Assembly (NCBI RefSeq): GCF_023278565.1 | Contig: NC_064681.1 | Location: 4,402,001 to 4,466,000, forward strand | Source of the DNA: Colletotrichum lupini | Taxonomy: Eukaryota; Ascomycota; Sordariomycetes; Glomerellales; Glomerellaceae | Reading direction: 5' to 3' | Length of the DNA stretch: 64,000 nt | Part shown: positions 32,796 through 46,495 of the stretch, piece by piece | Numbering within the stretch: the stretch's first letter is position 1 | How the letters are laid out: each line of letters opens with the position of its first letter | Program-made: the position numbers and the translations under genes | The notes under the pieces: generated by a model | What the model was told of the DNA's origin: nothing | The model's database searches: none | The model's input: the letters and a program-made list of their open reading frames with translations, nothing else

Positions 32796-35700
32796 CTAGC
32801 GCCTCATTCTCGCCGAGGCGTCACCCTCGGGCCCGTCGACGGTGTTTTCCGTGGCGCTGCTGATGATGCTGTCCCTTCGATCCACTTCCACCTTGGCCAT
32901 CCCCTCAATACCGAGACCGACCTCGCCCACGCGTCTCAACACGAGCAAGAGCGCCGTCCTGAGGTCCGATGTGAGATCCTTGCCGAGAAGCTCCACGGCC
33001 ATGACGTAGAACTCCTTAATGTGCTTCTGGAAGGCGTCCACAGGGAATGCCGCATAACCCTCAAGAACGTCGACCACCACGGGTCGCCAAGCGACAATGT
33101 TGCGGTGCTGGCTATCCTCCTCGAGACCGACAAAGTCCTTGATGATGCTCTTGCACAGCGGCACCAGCGCCTGCTCAATGGCATCGCGCGCCGCCGTGCG
33201 TTCGTGGCTGTCGTCTGCGTACATGCGGAAGAGAATGGCGACGTACGTAGCGGCCGCTCCGCTCTCCTGCTTGAGCAGGTTGGGCGCTTGCTTCATGAAC
33301 CCCTCGCGCCAGAGTCGCATGCGCAGCTCCTTGTCCGCGTTGAACTTTCTCGCAAAGAGGTACGACCTCTTAAGCAGTGCCATCAGGCGAAGGAGCTCCG
33401 ATGTCGGGATCTGGTTGTACACGGTGTCGTTGCTGAAGAGCTCGTTCACCGTCTCAATCATGAGCAGCTGTAGCACGCATCTGGAGATGATTCTGTTGAA
33501 GTAGCGACGACGGGCCGCTGTGACCACGACTGGCTGCTGCTGCAGGTTTGACGTTGGCTTGAACTCCTCTAGCGGGGGTTGGGATTGGGGTGCGACTGGA
33601 GCGGTCGGCGTCTTCAGGTCATCCTCGTTGATGCTTCCGAGGTTGGCATCACTCGAGTTGCTGTCAGAGTTCTCGCCGTTCTTTTCCGCTCCGTTGATCT
33701 TGAGGTTGTCCTCCTCCATTGACGCTTCGGTAGGACTCAGAGGGCCCGAGAACTCCAATCCGTTGGGCGGCATATCGATGGATGCTGTCGAGTTGATGGT
33801 GGTCGCCGAGAATAGCTGGTGAGCAGTCGTGCGTGCAAACAGCTCGCAGAACGCCCCCACGATCTTGGCCCAGTGCTCTGTTGTGAACTTGGTGACGTTC
33901 TTCAGGATAAGCTGCTGCAAACAGTTGCTGCCGATTCTGGAAATAGTGTCGTTTTCTTGGCAGATACAGAGGGCTAGTAGTTCCAAGAAGCGGTCCAGCA
34001 TATACTCCAATGCGTCAAAGTAGTGCGTGAATAGTGTGATCATGTTCCGGAGTGCCTGAATCATGGTTGTGGAGAGCCAGACAGACAGCTCCTCGTGATT
34101 GAGTGCATTATTGAGATCCGGTCGCGACCGCAGCACCATGAAGATGGGGTACAGCTGCTGGCGCCAGAGGATATCCCAAAAGTCTGGTGGGAACTCGCCG
34201 CCGTACTTGAGGAGGGCCTCGAAGAAATACTCGAGCGCGTTCGACCGTACCTCGAGGTCTTCGCCCGTCATCAGCACGTCGTGGAAGGCAAACAAAACCG
34301 GGAACCAGTATCCCTCCTCTACTGACGTCCGATTTTGTGATCTCTGCAGTGTGTCCGCTGCTGATGCTGTATGTTCTCCAGCGGCGTTTTGTCCCTTTTG
34401 AGACAGCGGGCATTCAGGCGTCTTGAGCATACGGGGAATGATTGACTTCAAGCTCTCAAGCGCCTGCAGACTCTTCTTCTGGAACTTCATGTTTTTGGAG
34501 AACTCGGTCAAGCACACAATCAAGTCGGTGAAAGCACCTTGTGAGATGACGACACCGAACTTGGTCTTATAGACCTGTGTTACGTTCTCGTATGCAAGGT
34601 TCACAATGCTCTCGTTTGTCTCGCGGGCAGCTACCGTGAAGACACCAAACATTGTCCTCCATCCAGAGCGGATGTTGTCACCTCTGGCTTGGATCATTTG
34701 GATCAAGCAACGCAATACCATGTCCTTGACAGCAATGTTTTGGGAGTTTGCGAGAACGTGTTCAAAGGGCTTGAGGAAGTCTTTTTGGAACTTGAAACCA
34801 GCCAATTCCTCAAGCTCCATAAACCGCATTGACAGCTGTCGAAGCGAGTCCAAGGCAAAGAAGACAATGGTAATGTTGTTGTGGCATCCCACCCGGTTGA
34901 AGTGGTCTCCAAACACGTCCCAAATGTTGCTCCATTCGAAACGCACACGCGTCATGTTGTAGTAGGCGATTTCAACAATCTTCTGCAGACTGTAAGTTCG
35001 TGGAGAGTCGTTGGAACCAGACACCTTGATCTCATCCCAACTGACTTCTGTCAGGGCCTTTGCGAAGTGGACGATAGCCTCTCCGTTCAGATTGCCCGTG
35101 TTGGTAAATATTCTGTCGACTGCCTTGATCACCTCGTCGGATCGACTCTCCAAAGCAATTTCGCTGGAGAAGCCCTGCGGGCCGGTTCCAGACCTTGGGC
35201 GGCCTCCTCGCCTCTTGGACTGCGTGGAAGATCTAGAGTCGCTAGTGTTTTCCCGCTGTGGAGGCATGAACCGAGCTTTGGACACATCGGGAACAACGCT
35301 CTCGTCCACGCCGCCTGTGATGAGCTGTAGGCGATCAAGTTGACTGATGCACATGAGGACATCCTTCCATGATGACCTCAGAACGTTGCCTTCAGTCTGT
35401 CCGAGCTCAAGGATGACCTTAAGGGCCTCGACATTCTTGGTCATCATCTCCTGCGGGTTGTTCAGGTTGGTGGTATTCTTGAGCGCGGAAACAAAGGCCT
35501 CCCGGGGCGTTGAGAGGTCGAAAACGCATGCAATTTTTGTTGCAAGCTTCATTCCCTCAAGGCATAGCTTGTTAATCTCAAGATTATGCGTCTTCTGCAT
35601 CTGGCTGGACAAGGCTGAGAAGTACGACATCCATGTGACATCGAACATGGGGCCGATATGTTGGAAAGAAGTAGCGGGAATGAACCTGACACCAGACCGC

Positions 35701-38430
35701 TGGGCGTTCCGTCTCTGGTTCTTGTAGAGAGTCTTGAAGAGCTGCTCTGACCGTAACGCAATCTCTTCCGACTGTTGTAGATAGGCTTCTCGTTGCAGGT
35801 CTCGGCCCATGTTCGACAGCGCTTGGCCCAGTCCAGCAGCAATTCCAGTCGATGGTGGTGGGACAGTGCCAGCCGCAGCCGCCGCCTCACGTTCACTCTT
35901 GAGAACAATCTCGTTGCTCGCAATCTCATCGTAAATGGCCAGCAGGTACTCGTCCGGCAAGTCAGCATTGTCGTTGATGCCGCGGTTGTTCTTGATGAAT
36001 TCCTCCTTGCTCATGCGTTTGGCGATTTTGCTGCTGTGCAAATCGGTGTTGAGCATGATGACAGAGTAAGCAAGAACATAGGCCGTGTCGGCGTTGGCAA
36101 ATGCATTCGGGTTGCCCATCACGTAGCGCTCAGCAAACTTCAACATGTAACGATCGATCTTTTGCGCCTCTCCGGGGAGTCGGAAGGACTGGAGGAATGT
36201 CCGCAACGCATCGACGAATCTCTTCTTGGTGAAATCCATGGCATCGACAAAAGCATGCATGGTCTCGATGTTCTTAGGGTCGCCTTCTCCCAGGTATTCG
36301 CCAATCTGCGCCTTGTCTAGACGCTCTTCGGTAAGCAGGAACTTGGCGACATCTTGCGGGCTGTCGCTCGGAATGAAGCCGTTCTCGATCAGCAGCTTGA
36401 TGCCCCTCTTGGGTTTGAAGTTGAACTGCTTAATGGCGTTGTTCATGGCCGTCTTCCTCGCCTTGGCCTTCTCCAGCGACGCCGGATCGTCCTCCATGAC
36501 GGGCGTCGAGGGCGCAGGGGTTTCGAAGCGGGACGGATTGTCGTACATGCTCGGATCAATCGAAGGACGTAGATCTTCGGAAGTTCTCGTTTCGCCATCT
36601 GGCCTCACGCCGTTGGTGTCTTGCCGCACAGCGGCGGACCAATCCACCATTGACCTCAGAGAATCCACTAAGGCGTCCAGAGCCACCCGCTTCATGACGT
36701 ACTCTTTGGGAATCTCATTCTCGGGTTCGGTATGAGGCGTGATTTGTGCGACGGAAAGGGGCGGTGGTAGGATGGCTCTTAGCTGCCATTCGCCTGCTGA
36801 CGTGCTCTTTGCGCTTCGTTCCTCGTATTGCTGCTCTTGAACGGGCGTTACAGGAACTGACGCTGTTGAAAACTTGGACAAGTCCTCGATAATGGTCTGG
36901 AAAATGTTGTCGACACTGCGCTCGCAGTCGTAGTTGAGATACGTCTCCACCAAGGCCTTCGAATCCGCGCAAAACCTGTTCAAGATGTTGACGACGTACA
37001 CCTTTTGAGAGATGGGAGCTGTCCGCCGTGCCAATAGGGCGAGATAGATTTCGTTGAGGAATACTGCGATTTCCAGCTTGGAGGCATGTTAGCACCATGA
37101 TAAGGAGCACGGAGAGTATCTGAGCACCAACCTTGAAGGACTCTCTCATATACTTGAGCATCAACCAGAAAATCTCGCAGCAGACATCGAACACGCGGTC
37201 GACGGAGCTGGCACCGTTGCGCGTTATGCTGAGACACAAATAGAACTTGACTGCTTGAAGAAAGGTCGTGGGCTCGTTGCTTTTGGAGTTCGTAATGGTA
37301 CATAGAGGAGAAGTGAAGACGGCAATGTTGTTGTTAAGGAGGGTGTGAATAAGGTGAAGCGAGATGAGCTTCGAGCGCATAGGCTGGCCGCGAAAGTCGT
37401 AGAGCTGATCAGGGGGCAGCACTTTGGTGGAAAGGTTGCAAAAGGATCGGAAGACTAAGTAGGCGTCCTTGATGTACACCTCGTCTTCGGCGTCCAGGGC
37501 TTCGGGGCTATCCTCAAGGGACGACTCGGGGGTGGACTGCTCGGATACGGATCGGGCTGCTTTCCTTCCTGGCTTGATCTCTGTCACCATAGTCGGGCCG
37601 TCGCCCAAGTGTGAATCGTCGAAGCTCTTGCGGTGCTCCAAATCCTTGAGTGTGAGCTTCCCATTGCCATTCTCTTCGCTTTCGGCCGGGGTCTTTTCGG
37701 TTTCGGAAATAGGGACCGCTGTAGAATCTTCCTCTTGCTCCCCGTTTGCCTCTTCATCTTTTTCTTCGGCGACGGTGGTGCCATTGATAGAACCGCCCTG
37801 CTCAAAGGTGACATTGCTCGAGCTGTGTTTCAACTTTTCGAGGTTCACCCGGGCCTCCTTCATGTGCAATCTTGTCTTTACGCGCTCGAAGACGGTGCCA
37901 ACCATTTGCGTGAGCGTTCCCTGCGCCATTTGCTGGTTCGCAGTGCTCCTCGACAGGAGGAAAACATTATAGACTTGGCGGACGGCCTTGAGCAGACCGG
38001 CACCGTGGACGACAATCTTGTCGTTCAAGACAGCGGCCAAGAGCGACTTGACAATCTGGAGCTGGACCTCGACGCCGGTGGTCTCTCCCTGGAAGCAATC
38101 GCAAATGGTATCGATTGCTCGCTCGATGAGGGGGGCTCTGTCGGCGGGAGCATCTTGGTGGCCGTCTGCTGTGGTCGGCAAGCTGAAGTAGGAATATGAT
38201 ATGAGCTTTCCGATGCAATCGAGGGCGCCGGTGACTAGTTGGACATTGCCGGTGCGCGTTGCCAGCTGCAACGGGGCAAAGACTATTTCGGGGTCCGGGA
38301 AATTCGGATCGCTCTCCTTGATGGCAGTGAGGGTCTTTTGGAGGGATTCGGTGAGCTGCTTGTTCCTCTGGGCCTCTTTGGAAGCGGCAATGGCCTCCAG
38401 AGAGGAGACGAGGAATTTGAGGGAGCTCAT
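32796..38430 (-). CDS. sec7: Sec7, large ARF guanine-nucleotide exchange factor of the Golgi
   Basis: Two exons (38430-37132 and 37076-32796; 55-bp intron, phase 0) encode about 1859 residues, normal for fungal Sec7. The N-terminal dimerisation/cyclophilin-binding and HUS regions come first. The HUS part includes TNSKSNEPTTFLQAVKFYLC and NGASSVDRVFDVCCEIFW. The Sec7 domain runs roughly from residue 648 to 838, beginning FNFKPKRGIKLLIENGFIP. The catalytic glutamate lies in SFRLPGEAQKIDR (about residue 736), followed by NTDLHSSKIAKRM. The long C-terminal HDS repeats contain RSGWRTMFGVF. Sec7 activates Arf1 at the trans-Golgi, so coat proteins are recruited to budding vesicles. An acidic, Ser-rich linker lies in the N-terminal third. 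It diverges from the pyruvate dehydrogenase E2 gene across about 1.9 kb. No lesion seen. Confidence 0.96.
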
Positions 38431-40340
38431 GGGGGAGCACTGGAGACACCAAGTGCCATTCGCGAGTCGAGGGACGGTTCGTGATCAGGAGAGGTTTCCG
38501 TTTCGAGAGACAGTCGAGACGCCGATCTAGAAGTGTTGCAGTAGCAAAGGCAATGGCAAGGTATGTAGGTAAGCTGGGCCGGGCATCGAGGGGCGCATGC
38601 GCATATGCAGGGCGACGTGGAGAGGACGGCAACGCAAGGGGTGGGCCCCAGGTTGATGTCTATTAGTTTGGTGGTGTATCCGGCGTCTTCGGAGACGGCA
38701 GCATCGAAGCTCGGGGGTTCTGGCAGAAGAGGATGGTACTACGCAGTAGTGCGGTCGGTAGTAGGTATTGCTGACCGTGGTGGTGATGGCGTTGGTGGAG
38801 ATGGGTTCCGAGGTTGGTGGTGATGGAGTGGTCGCCCCAGCTTCTCGAGAAATGCAATACGAAGCAACACCGCTATGCTGTACTGTATCCGTAGTCTGTT
38901 AGTCCTCGCGAATTGGACAGCACAGGTAAAAGGCCGTAGGATGGAGATGGCAATGACGGTCCAAATTTCTTTGAATGGAGGGACCCCTGGCTCTGTCCCA
39001 CGCTTAGCTTGGGGAATGGGACCTGGCACTTGGAGCTACCTGAGTTCATGTGCTGGTCTTGACGGCTTGCACTGTGAGCTCTTGGTTTACAGTAGAGCTG
39101 CTCGTAGGGTGAGGAAACGCTGGGCTACGTTCGAACACTGTGTAATGTGTGAATGGTGGCACTGTAATCCGAGGTGGCCCTGGTCGATTTAATGTAGCTG
39201 CTGCATGGAGCGTTCTTTTTTTTTTTTGTCAGGAGGACTCCAGCAGCAGCAAGAAGTCGGAGCCATCTGGTTTACGTGGCGGACTGAGCAAGGCGTGCGT
39301 GCACCAGGGAGCGGCCACCTCTTCATTGTTTAATTGCCTTATGTCAGCAATTGGAGATGTGGCACGGACATCTTAGACCAGGCAGAAGTGGAGCTTGGAA
39401 GCTGAGGTAAGCAAAGTGCATCCGTGTTCTTTTGGACTTCTCTTTTTTTTTTTGTCACAAGGAATGGAAGGAAGGTCGACGGAAGATGAGGTGTTATCGT
39501 CGCGTCTGTTATCCGAGTCTTATCTGCGGTGTTATCAGCTGTGTCACGTGGGGCTGTGCTTACCTACGGCCAATGACCCAATGAATGGAGCACAATCACC
39601 GTAGGCCCGCACTGCTCTCAACATTGTCTGTTCTCATTGGACGCACGGCCTCTCTTGCAGCATGGAAGTATGTACTTCGTACTCCGCCAGGTCCCTTGTT
39701 TTCCCGGGCTATTTCCACTCCTCCATCTCAAGTCCGAAAAGTTCCTCAGGCGTCTCGGTCTTAATCAAGGCCGCCCAGCGAGCAGAGCGATCGCGGACCC
39801 TGTTGGCCCTAGCCCATTGGCGTTAAGCACCGGCCACAATTATCGGCGAAACTTACAGAGCGCTACCTACGGAGTATTGTCCACTGGACCACTGTTGTCC
39901 AGGCCTCGCCCAGTGCCCTTCAGTGAGCCAACGTGCGCCTAACGGCCGTCCCTCCCTGCGGCGTATTTTGTAGGGACGCGCTAGCTCCCGATTCGGCCTA
40001 GCGCCCCAAGCTCCATCCAGCGACGGAGCTCAACGCAAAAAACTCCAGCCCCAAGGAAAGATTCCCGTCCGACAATCTCGAGCATCAACCTCGCCGTCCC
40101 AGAATAATCCCGCGTCGCCTTTCTTCCTCTCCCTCTTCCCCCCCCTTCTCTTCGTCTCGCGCAATCCCGTCATTCAATTGCCCCGTAGGCTTAAATTGTT
40201 CGACGTCGACGGTCCTTTCTTCCTCTGAAAAAGGATCATCATCTTAAATCGTCGCCTCCCCCCCCGAGCCCGGTCCGCCGTCCAACCATCGCCAAATTTC
40301 TCCCTGCTTTCGCGCCGCCCGCGAGAGCTATTTATTCACC
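38431..40340. promoter_or_regulatory. Divergent promoter region of sec7 and pyruvate dehydrogenase E2
   Basis: 1.9 kb between two divergent start codons. Two poly-T tracts of about 11 bases lie near 39219 and 39442, each followed by GTCA. Pyrimidine-rich DNA (CCTCTCCCTCTTCCCCCCCC and similar) precedes the E2 start, common in highly expressed fungal genes. Open stretches here are short and overlap on both strands; none supported. Confidence 0.5.
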
Positions 40341-41839
40341 ATGATCTCTTCAGTCCTGAGACGGACTGTTCGTCAGAACACCCTCCTCCGCACCAACCTC
40401 TCTTCCCAGATCCTGAGATGTTACGCCTCCTACCCCCCGCACACCGTCATCAAGATGCCCGCTCTGTCGCCCACCATGACGGCGGGAAATATCGGATCTT
40501 GGCAGAAGAAGGCCGGTGACAGCATCGCCCCTGGTGATGTCTTGGTCGAGATCGAGACCGACAAGGCCCAGATGGACTTTGAGTTCCAGGAGGAGGGTGT
40601 TATCGCCAAGCTTCTGAAGGAGTCCGGCGAGAAGGACATCCCCGTCGGTAACGTACGTCCACCCCGATACCCAGTTCCAAATTCCCCTCGTCGAGTCCGG
40701 TCGGGCGCATATCGCCATTATGCTCATCAACATCATCAACACCCTCATGATGTACGCGCAAACTGACACTCCCCTCACAGCCCATCGCCGTCCTCGTCGA
40801 GGAGGGCACCGATGTCAGCGCTTTCGAGGGCTTCTCCGCCGCCGACGCTGGTGGTGAGTCCAAGCCCGCCCCCAAGGAGCAGCCCAAGAAGGAGTCCGAG
40901 TCCAAGCCTGCCCCTACCCCCGAGCCCGAGAACTCCTCCGACGACTTCAACAAGCCCGCCGGCAAGCTCGAGAACGCTCTCGAGCGTGAGCCCAACGCCT
41001 CCTTCACCGCTGTCCGCCTCGCCAAGGAGAAGGGCATCAACATCCGCGACGTCAAGGGATCCGGCAAGGGCGGTAAGATTACCGAGGAGGATGTCAAGAA
41101 GGCTGTCTCTTCCCCGGTTGTCGCTGCTCCCGGCGCTTCCTACGAGGACGTCCCCATCAGCGGCATGCGCAAGACCATTGCCTCCCGCCTCGTCGAGTCT
41201 ACCCAGACCAACCCCCACTTCTTCGTCTCCTCCAGCATCTCCGTCAGCAAGCTCCTCAAGCTTCGCCAGGCCCTTAACGCCTCCTCTGACGGCAAGTACA
41301 AGCTGTCGGTCAACGACTTCCTCATCAAGGCCATCGGTGTCGCTTCCAAGAAGGTTCCCCAGGCCAACTCCAGCTGGCTCGGCGATGTCATCCGCCAGCA
41401 CAACACTGTCGACGTTTCTGTCGCCGTTTCCACCCCCACTGGCCTCATCACTCCCATCGTCACCGGTGTCGAGGCCCGCGGTCTCGAGGGTATCTCCTCC
41501 GAGGTCAAGAAGCTCGCCAAGCTCGCCCGCGACGGCAAGCTCAAGCCTGAGCAGTACCAGGGCGGCTCCATCTCCATCTCCAACATGGGCATGAACGACG
41601 CCGTCGACAGCTTCACTGCCATCATCAACCCCCCTCAGTCCACCATCCTCGCCATCGGCACCACCAAGAAGGTCGCTGTCCCCGCTCTGTCCGAGGACGG
41701 CACCACCGGCGTCGAGTTTGATGACCAGATCACCATCACCGGCAGCTTCGACCACAAGGTTGTTGACGGTGCCGTTGGTGCCGAGTTCCTCAAGGAGCTC
41801 AAGAAGGTCCTCGAGAACCCCCTCGAGCTCCTTTTGTAA
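40341..41839 (+). CDS. Dihydrolipoamide acetyltransferase, pyruvate dehydrogenase E2
   Basis: Exons 40341-40652 and 40781-41839 (128-bp intron, phase 0) give 456 residues. The first 30 or so residues are Arg/Ser rich without acids, a mitochondrial targeting peptide ([16 protein letters not shown]). The lipoyl domain follows, with the lipoylated lysine at about position 75 in [11 protein letters not shown]. After a Pro/Lys/Glu linker comes the peripheral-subunit-binding domain ([20 protein letters not shown]). The catalytic domain starts [17 protein letters not shown] and carries the active-site motif DHKVVDG (family pattern DHxxxDG). The enzyme transfers acetyl groups to CoA as the core of the mitochondrial pyruvate dehydrogenase complex. 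Strong C-ending codon bias indicates high expression. Pyruvate (TMTAGN after MPALSP) rather than oxoglutarate dehydrogenase fits best. No lesion seen. Confidence 0.95.
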
Positions 41840-43781
41840 GCAAAATCTGCTGTCGTTGTTGTTGACGTTGCGTTGCGCGTGCGGAGGCAAAAAAGAGGCA
41901 TGATGTGAAAGTTTCGAAGAGGCGTATCCGGCGTGAGAGAATTATAGACAATCCAGGCCGATGGATATGACCTGTGGCTTTTTGCCAAAGGGAGGAAGCG
42001 GAGGGCAGTGAAAGATGGGCCGAAAGCATACACCATCTGCTCGGCGGCGAACGAGGAACGAACCCCCCCCTACCACAACCTACTTCCCGTGTACAATGAT
42101 CTCCTGAACTAATGCTGCATCTCGGGTGCGGAAGAGGTTTCTGTCTTGTACATTTGGTCTCCTATTCCCATTTTACCTAGAAATCCAAGCAGTTACCGTT
42201 GAAAAGCTCAACCGTCCCCGCCATCTTCCGCCTTTTGTTGTGATGTGTATGTATTTGATAAAACCAGCCAACTAGCCAGGAACGTGGCTTTTGGCGCGCT
42301 AACTCGAACTGGTTCAAGATCGGATGAACGCATCGATACCGGAGTGGCCATTGACCTGTGATCAGAGATGGACGGCCTACCTTACCTCCAGGCCCAGTCA
42401 CATGTCAATATCTTGCTTTCACGATATTGCCATCGCTTGGGAGCTTTTTTGTTAATCCAGTCAATGAAAGGAATCGTCAATTTTAGTGCCGGTATCGGCC
42501 TCATAAGTTCAAAGTAAATGACCCAGCTGATACTAGCGAGATAGAAGTTGGGAAAGGTCACTTCCTCATATTGCTGCTAGTCTCTTGAACATTATTCTTC
42601 CATGTGTCTGAGCATTTGATCAAGACTGCGTCAGCCACGGCCTATGCCAGATTTTCTCTCGGATGCAATCCTAAAGTTGCTTAGGAGATGTCGCAGATAT
42701 CTCGCAAAAGAAGATGAATACAATACTAGGACCGATAATGGAGCTGATACTCCGCTCCCCCGGGTATGCTTCTTGGGGGGGCCTGATGAATTTCTAAAAG
42801 GGTACCTTGAATCGTTACCTCTATTCCAGCTGAGCGTCGCCATTTTGAACATTTGTGATATGATACTCATCAGTCGTCTACACCTGCTTCGAGGCATTAT
42901 GGTCATATGTTTCTACGCCAACGAAGACGTCCAGCGCATTGAAGAAAGCGCTGCAATCTTTCTCCCTGCCGAGACATCTATGATTCTATCCTGATGGTTT
43001 TGAAAAAGTCGAAGTTGACAGGTCTTTGTCCATTGCGGCAATATAAAGCAAAAATAAAAGGCAGTGTAAGTTGTGTCGATTCAACAAACATTCTCAGTCA
43101 AGTTCTCTGAAATACCGAAACTTCTGATATCAACGGTAGATGTAAAGGCAAAACGCAAGATAATCTAGCTTGACCCGCACAAGTGGAAAATCTAGTAATA
43201 TCGACTACGTTACCATGCCACATTGACTCGGTCGGGCACAGCTTTAATCATCTCGTGGAAAATATAAATGAGCCGTGCTACAGCCGCCGGTTCTCAGGAA
43301 CCGCGTGGATGTATCAGGTGTCGATTTCGGTGATTTCTTTGAATCCTTCTCGGGGTATCGTGTAAGTCGGCAAATTGAAAAGCAGCTCGGTGAATTCTGT
43401 GCCGGTGCTCTGAGCCAATCAGATCATTGGAAACCTCGGTGTATGGCGGGCGAAACGATCCCCAAGCGCAAGAATCCCGACGACATGTCGGGGATAAGCT
43501 CCGTCTTACTCTCTTCGCCCTCAAATTCATCGTCCTCCTCCTCTTCACAACTCTCATTTATCTGATCATCTGATAAGATCTCTTGGAATCTACACCAATA
43601 GTACCCTTGATCGGTCGATTATCGGTCCAGGCAACAGCTTTCGGTAAACGGGGCCCCGTCTACAAAGGCAGAATTCGGACTCAGTTCAAAAAGCCGAGCA
43701 TCCCATCACGCTCGCCCAGCCCGCGTCCTGCAATCGTATTGATCCCCAAATCCTCAATTCCCCAGCCAGAGACCTACAGTA
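41840..43781. other. 1.9-kb intergenic region
   Basis: Lies between the E2 gene and the Zn2Cys6 regulator. One ATG-started frame at 42644-42994 (+, 116 codons) has a Leu-rich middle but no signal, domain or intron support, so I leave it as unproven. The right part is presumed promoter of the regulator. No repeats seen. Confidence 0.45.
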
Positions 43782-46495
43782 TTGCCCAGTATGGACACTT
43801 TGAGAAGCCCAGATCAGTCCTCGGCGCCGAAGAAGCGGCGTCGGCCTGCTCTGGCATGCGAACAATGCCGCCGTCGGAAAGTCCGCTGCGATAGGAACCT
43901 CCCCTGCAGCACCTGCATCCGATCCAAACACGCCGTCTGCACATACACCTCGCAAGCAAAGCCAACGACTAGAAACAGCCCCAAACATGGGGCTGAAGTT
44001 AACGAGGGTTCTCTCCACACGGCTCTCCGCCTGCCAGACCTTGTCCTTCCCGCGCCCTCATCCCTGCGGGCGAGGCCACCGGTGACTTCTTCTCCCGCCG
44101 TTGGTGCAGATACCACTCTACCCACTCGGACACGGCTGGAAAACTTCAAAGACCCCGTCCACGGTTCGACCAAGGCCAGCGAATCGGGTCTCGGGTTCCC
44201 GGAACCGATCATCCCTACTTCTCGGCCCCTGTCAGAGGCATCTCCCACCACGCATGACCCAAGAACACTCGACGGAAACCCTCTCTTCAACCCCACTGAC
44301 CCCGGTGAACATGGCGGATTCTCCGACTTTGGGATCTGGCGGCCGCTAAACCCTTCGCGTCCCCCGGCTTCCGTGAGCGTGAGAGCGGAGACGGCATCGA
44401 CTCCTGGAAGTTGCCCCGGCTCCTCGTCGACGGTGAATTCTCTGGTTGATCGGGTGAAGCAACTTGAGCAGCAATTGTCGGATCTCACTGTGAAGTACGG
44501 TGCTAGGGAGGAAGATATACCTCAACCTACGCCTGGTCTCCGAGAAGGGTTGAGGTATAGTCGTGGCTGCGTCAGCAAGACTCGTTACTTTGGGCAGAGT
44601 CATTGGATGAATGCTGCTGATATGGTTAGTACTAATCTCCTCGTTCCAAGTCATCTTGATTCAAGCCGCTCCTCATTATTCCCTCCTATTTCCCTAAGGG
44701 TCAATTGCCTCTCATCGCTCGCCTGTCTCTTATTTTTTGCTCTGCTATCGTCCAGTTATGGTTGTAGACTCTGGTCCAGCATGAGGATCTAGACACACTC
44801 CTTATCACATTCTATCAGCGTGGTAGATACTTACACTTACTACAGTTGTACCGTCTCGTCAACTTTGCAAGGAAGTTTGAGAACCGTCGATCGTCTCAGC
44901 TCTATGTTGATCTAGAAAGATGCAAAAAGCTAGGCCGCATCATCAAAGCCCGCCGGACCCCCTCATTCAGCACAATCTCGACTGGCAAGAGCATGCCCTC
45001 GCGAGACTTAGCAGATGTTCTCATCGGAAACTACCTGCGCACCTTTGAGTGCATCCACCGCATCGTCCACGTCCCGACCTTCAAAGCAGACTACGAAAAG
45101 TACTGGCTGAACCCCTCCGACGCGAGCGACTCCTTCATCATCACCATGCAGCTGTGCATGGGCATCGGCGCCACAATGCATGACGAACGCTTTACCCTCA
45201 GAAATCTGGCCATTCAGTGGTTCTGGGAAGCCATGTTCTGGCTCATTGCCCCCTGCGAAAAATCCAAGATGACTATTCCAGGACTTCAGATCCGATGCTT
45301 GATGCACCATCTTCGTCACACGGCCAATATTGGCTGTGATCTCACCTGGATCGGCGCTGGTGCTCTTCTCCGAACGGCTATGTACATGGGACTGCATCGC
45401 GATCCCAAATCAATCATCAAAATGTCTCCATACCGCGCTGAAATTCGTCGGAGGCTTTGGGTCACGATCTTGGAGATGACGCTGCAGACGAGCGTCGACT
45501 CTGGAGGCCCGCCTCTTATTTCATTAGACCACTTCGACACTGAATTACCGGCAAACCTAGATGACGAGCAACTCGTCGAAGATGGCGAGTCCGCCTTCCC
45601 TGTGCCCAGGGATCCGGGTACACACACACAGATGACGATTCCGCTGGCATTATTCGGAACATTCGCAGCTCGTCTCGCTGTAGCAAAGCGCGTCAACGAG
45701 TTCCGCTCAGATACAGTCTACGAAGAGACCCTCCGACATAGCAACGAACTGAGCAGATCGCTCCAAAAGATGATGCAGCAGCTTAAGGCGTACCCGTCTG
45801 TCACCTCTTTTCAGCTGCGATATGTTCAGACCCTGACGTACCGGCTCTTCTTTGCCCTGCACCACCCGATTGCCCCGCTGGCGCTGCGGAACCCCGTTTA
45901 CTACTTCTCTCGTAAGATGGTCGTTGACACGGCGTTGCGACTGTGTGAGGTTGCCTTTCTGGCACCTGAAAAGTCTGGCACTGGCGCCACGATGAAGCCT
46001 GCGACCCCGTCGGAGGTGGATTTCCATCGGTTGACTATTAATGGTGCCGGGTTTTACCGATCTGTTCCCTTCCAAGGCGTCATGACACTGGGGTTGGAGC
46101 TCATCAACATCAAGGAGGAGGAAGTGAGGAATGGGCACTCCATATTCTACAGCGGCTCTGAATATCAGCTGCGCGGTATTCTTGACGCTGTGTACGACTG
46201 GTCGCGGAATCGGATTCGGTCGGGAGAGACGAACATCAAGGGCCACGCGCTGAGTGTACTTCTCATTGCTCATATTCATGGCTTGGAGCAGGGTGTCAGT
46301 GATGAAAAGATTGAGAAATTCTTCGAAGAGGCGTGTAAGGAGCGTGTTAAGGAGTGCCATGATTTGCTCAAGGAGTTGGCTGGAGGCGATGTAACTGAGG
46401 AAGGGGTCAGCATGCCCGATGTCCACGATTTGGATATGGACTTTGATGCCGGCGTCGACATGCTTGGGGATTGGATTGGGGCACATCTTTGGTAA
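43782..46495 (+). CDS. Zn2Cys6 fungal transcription factor
   Basis: Exons 43782-44624 and 44846-46495 give about 830 residues. The N-terminal binuclear zinc cluster is complete: cysteines near residues 23, 26, 33, 39, 42 and 50 in ACEQCRRRKVRCDRNLPCST and its continuation, preceded by the basic stretch KKRRRP. A short coiled coil for dimerisation follows (VDRVKQLEQQLSDLTVKYGA). The second exon holds the fungal-specific transcription factor domain, with RTFECIHRIVHVPTF, ALLRTAMYMGLHRDP and RRRLWVTILEMTLQ. The intron is long (221 bp) for this genome, and a small extra exon inside it cannot be excluded. The C-terminus may extend through a further intron (46494-46549), since a GT-AG pair and a short open frame follow the TAA. 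Target genes are unknown. Confidence 0.85.

Noticed and set aside
40775..41890. 371-codon minus-strand open frame opposite the E2 gene
   Set aside because: Shadow of the strongly C-ending codon bias of the E2 gene; Leu/Gly/Asp-rich with no domain.
42644..42994. 116-codon ATG-started frame upstream of the Zn2Cys6 gene
   Set aside because: No domain, signal, intron or codon bias; kept only as a remark in the intergenic entry.
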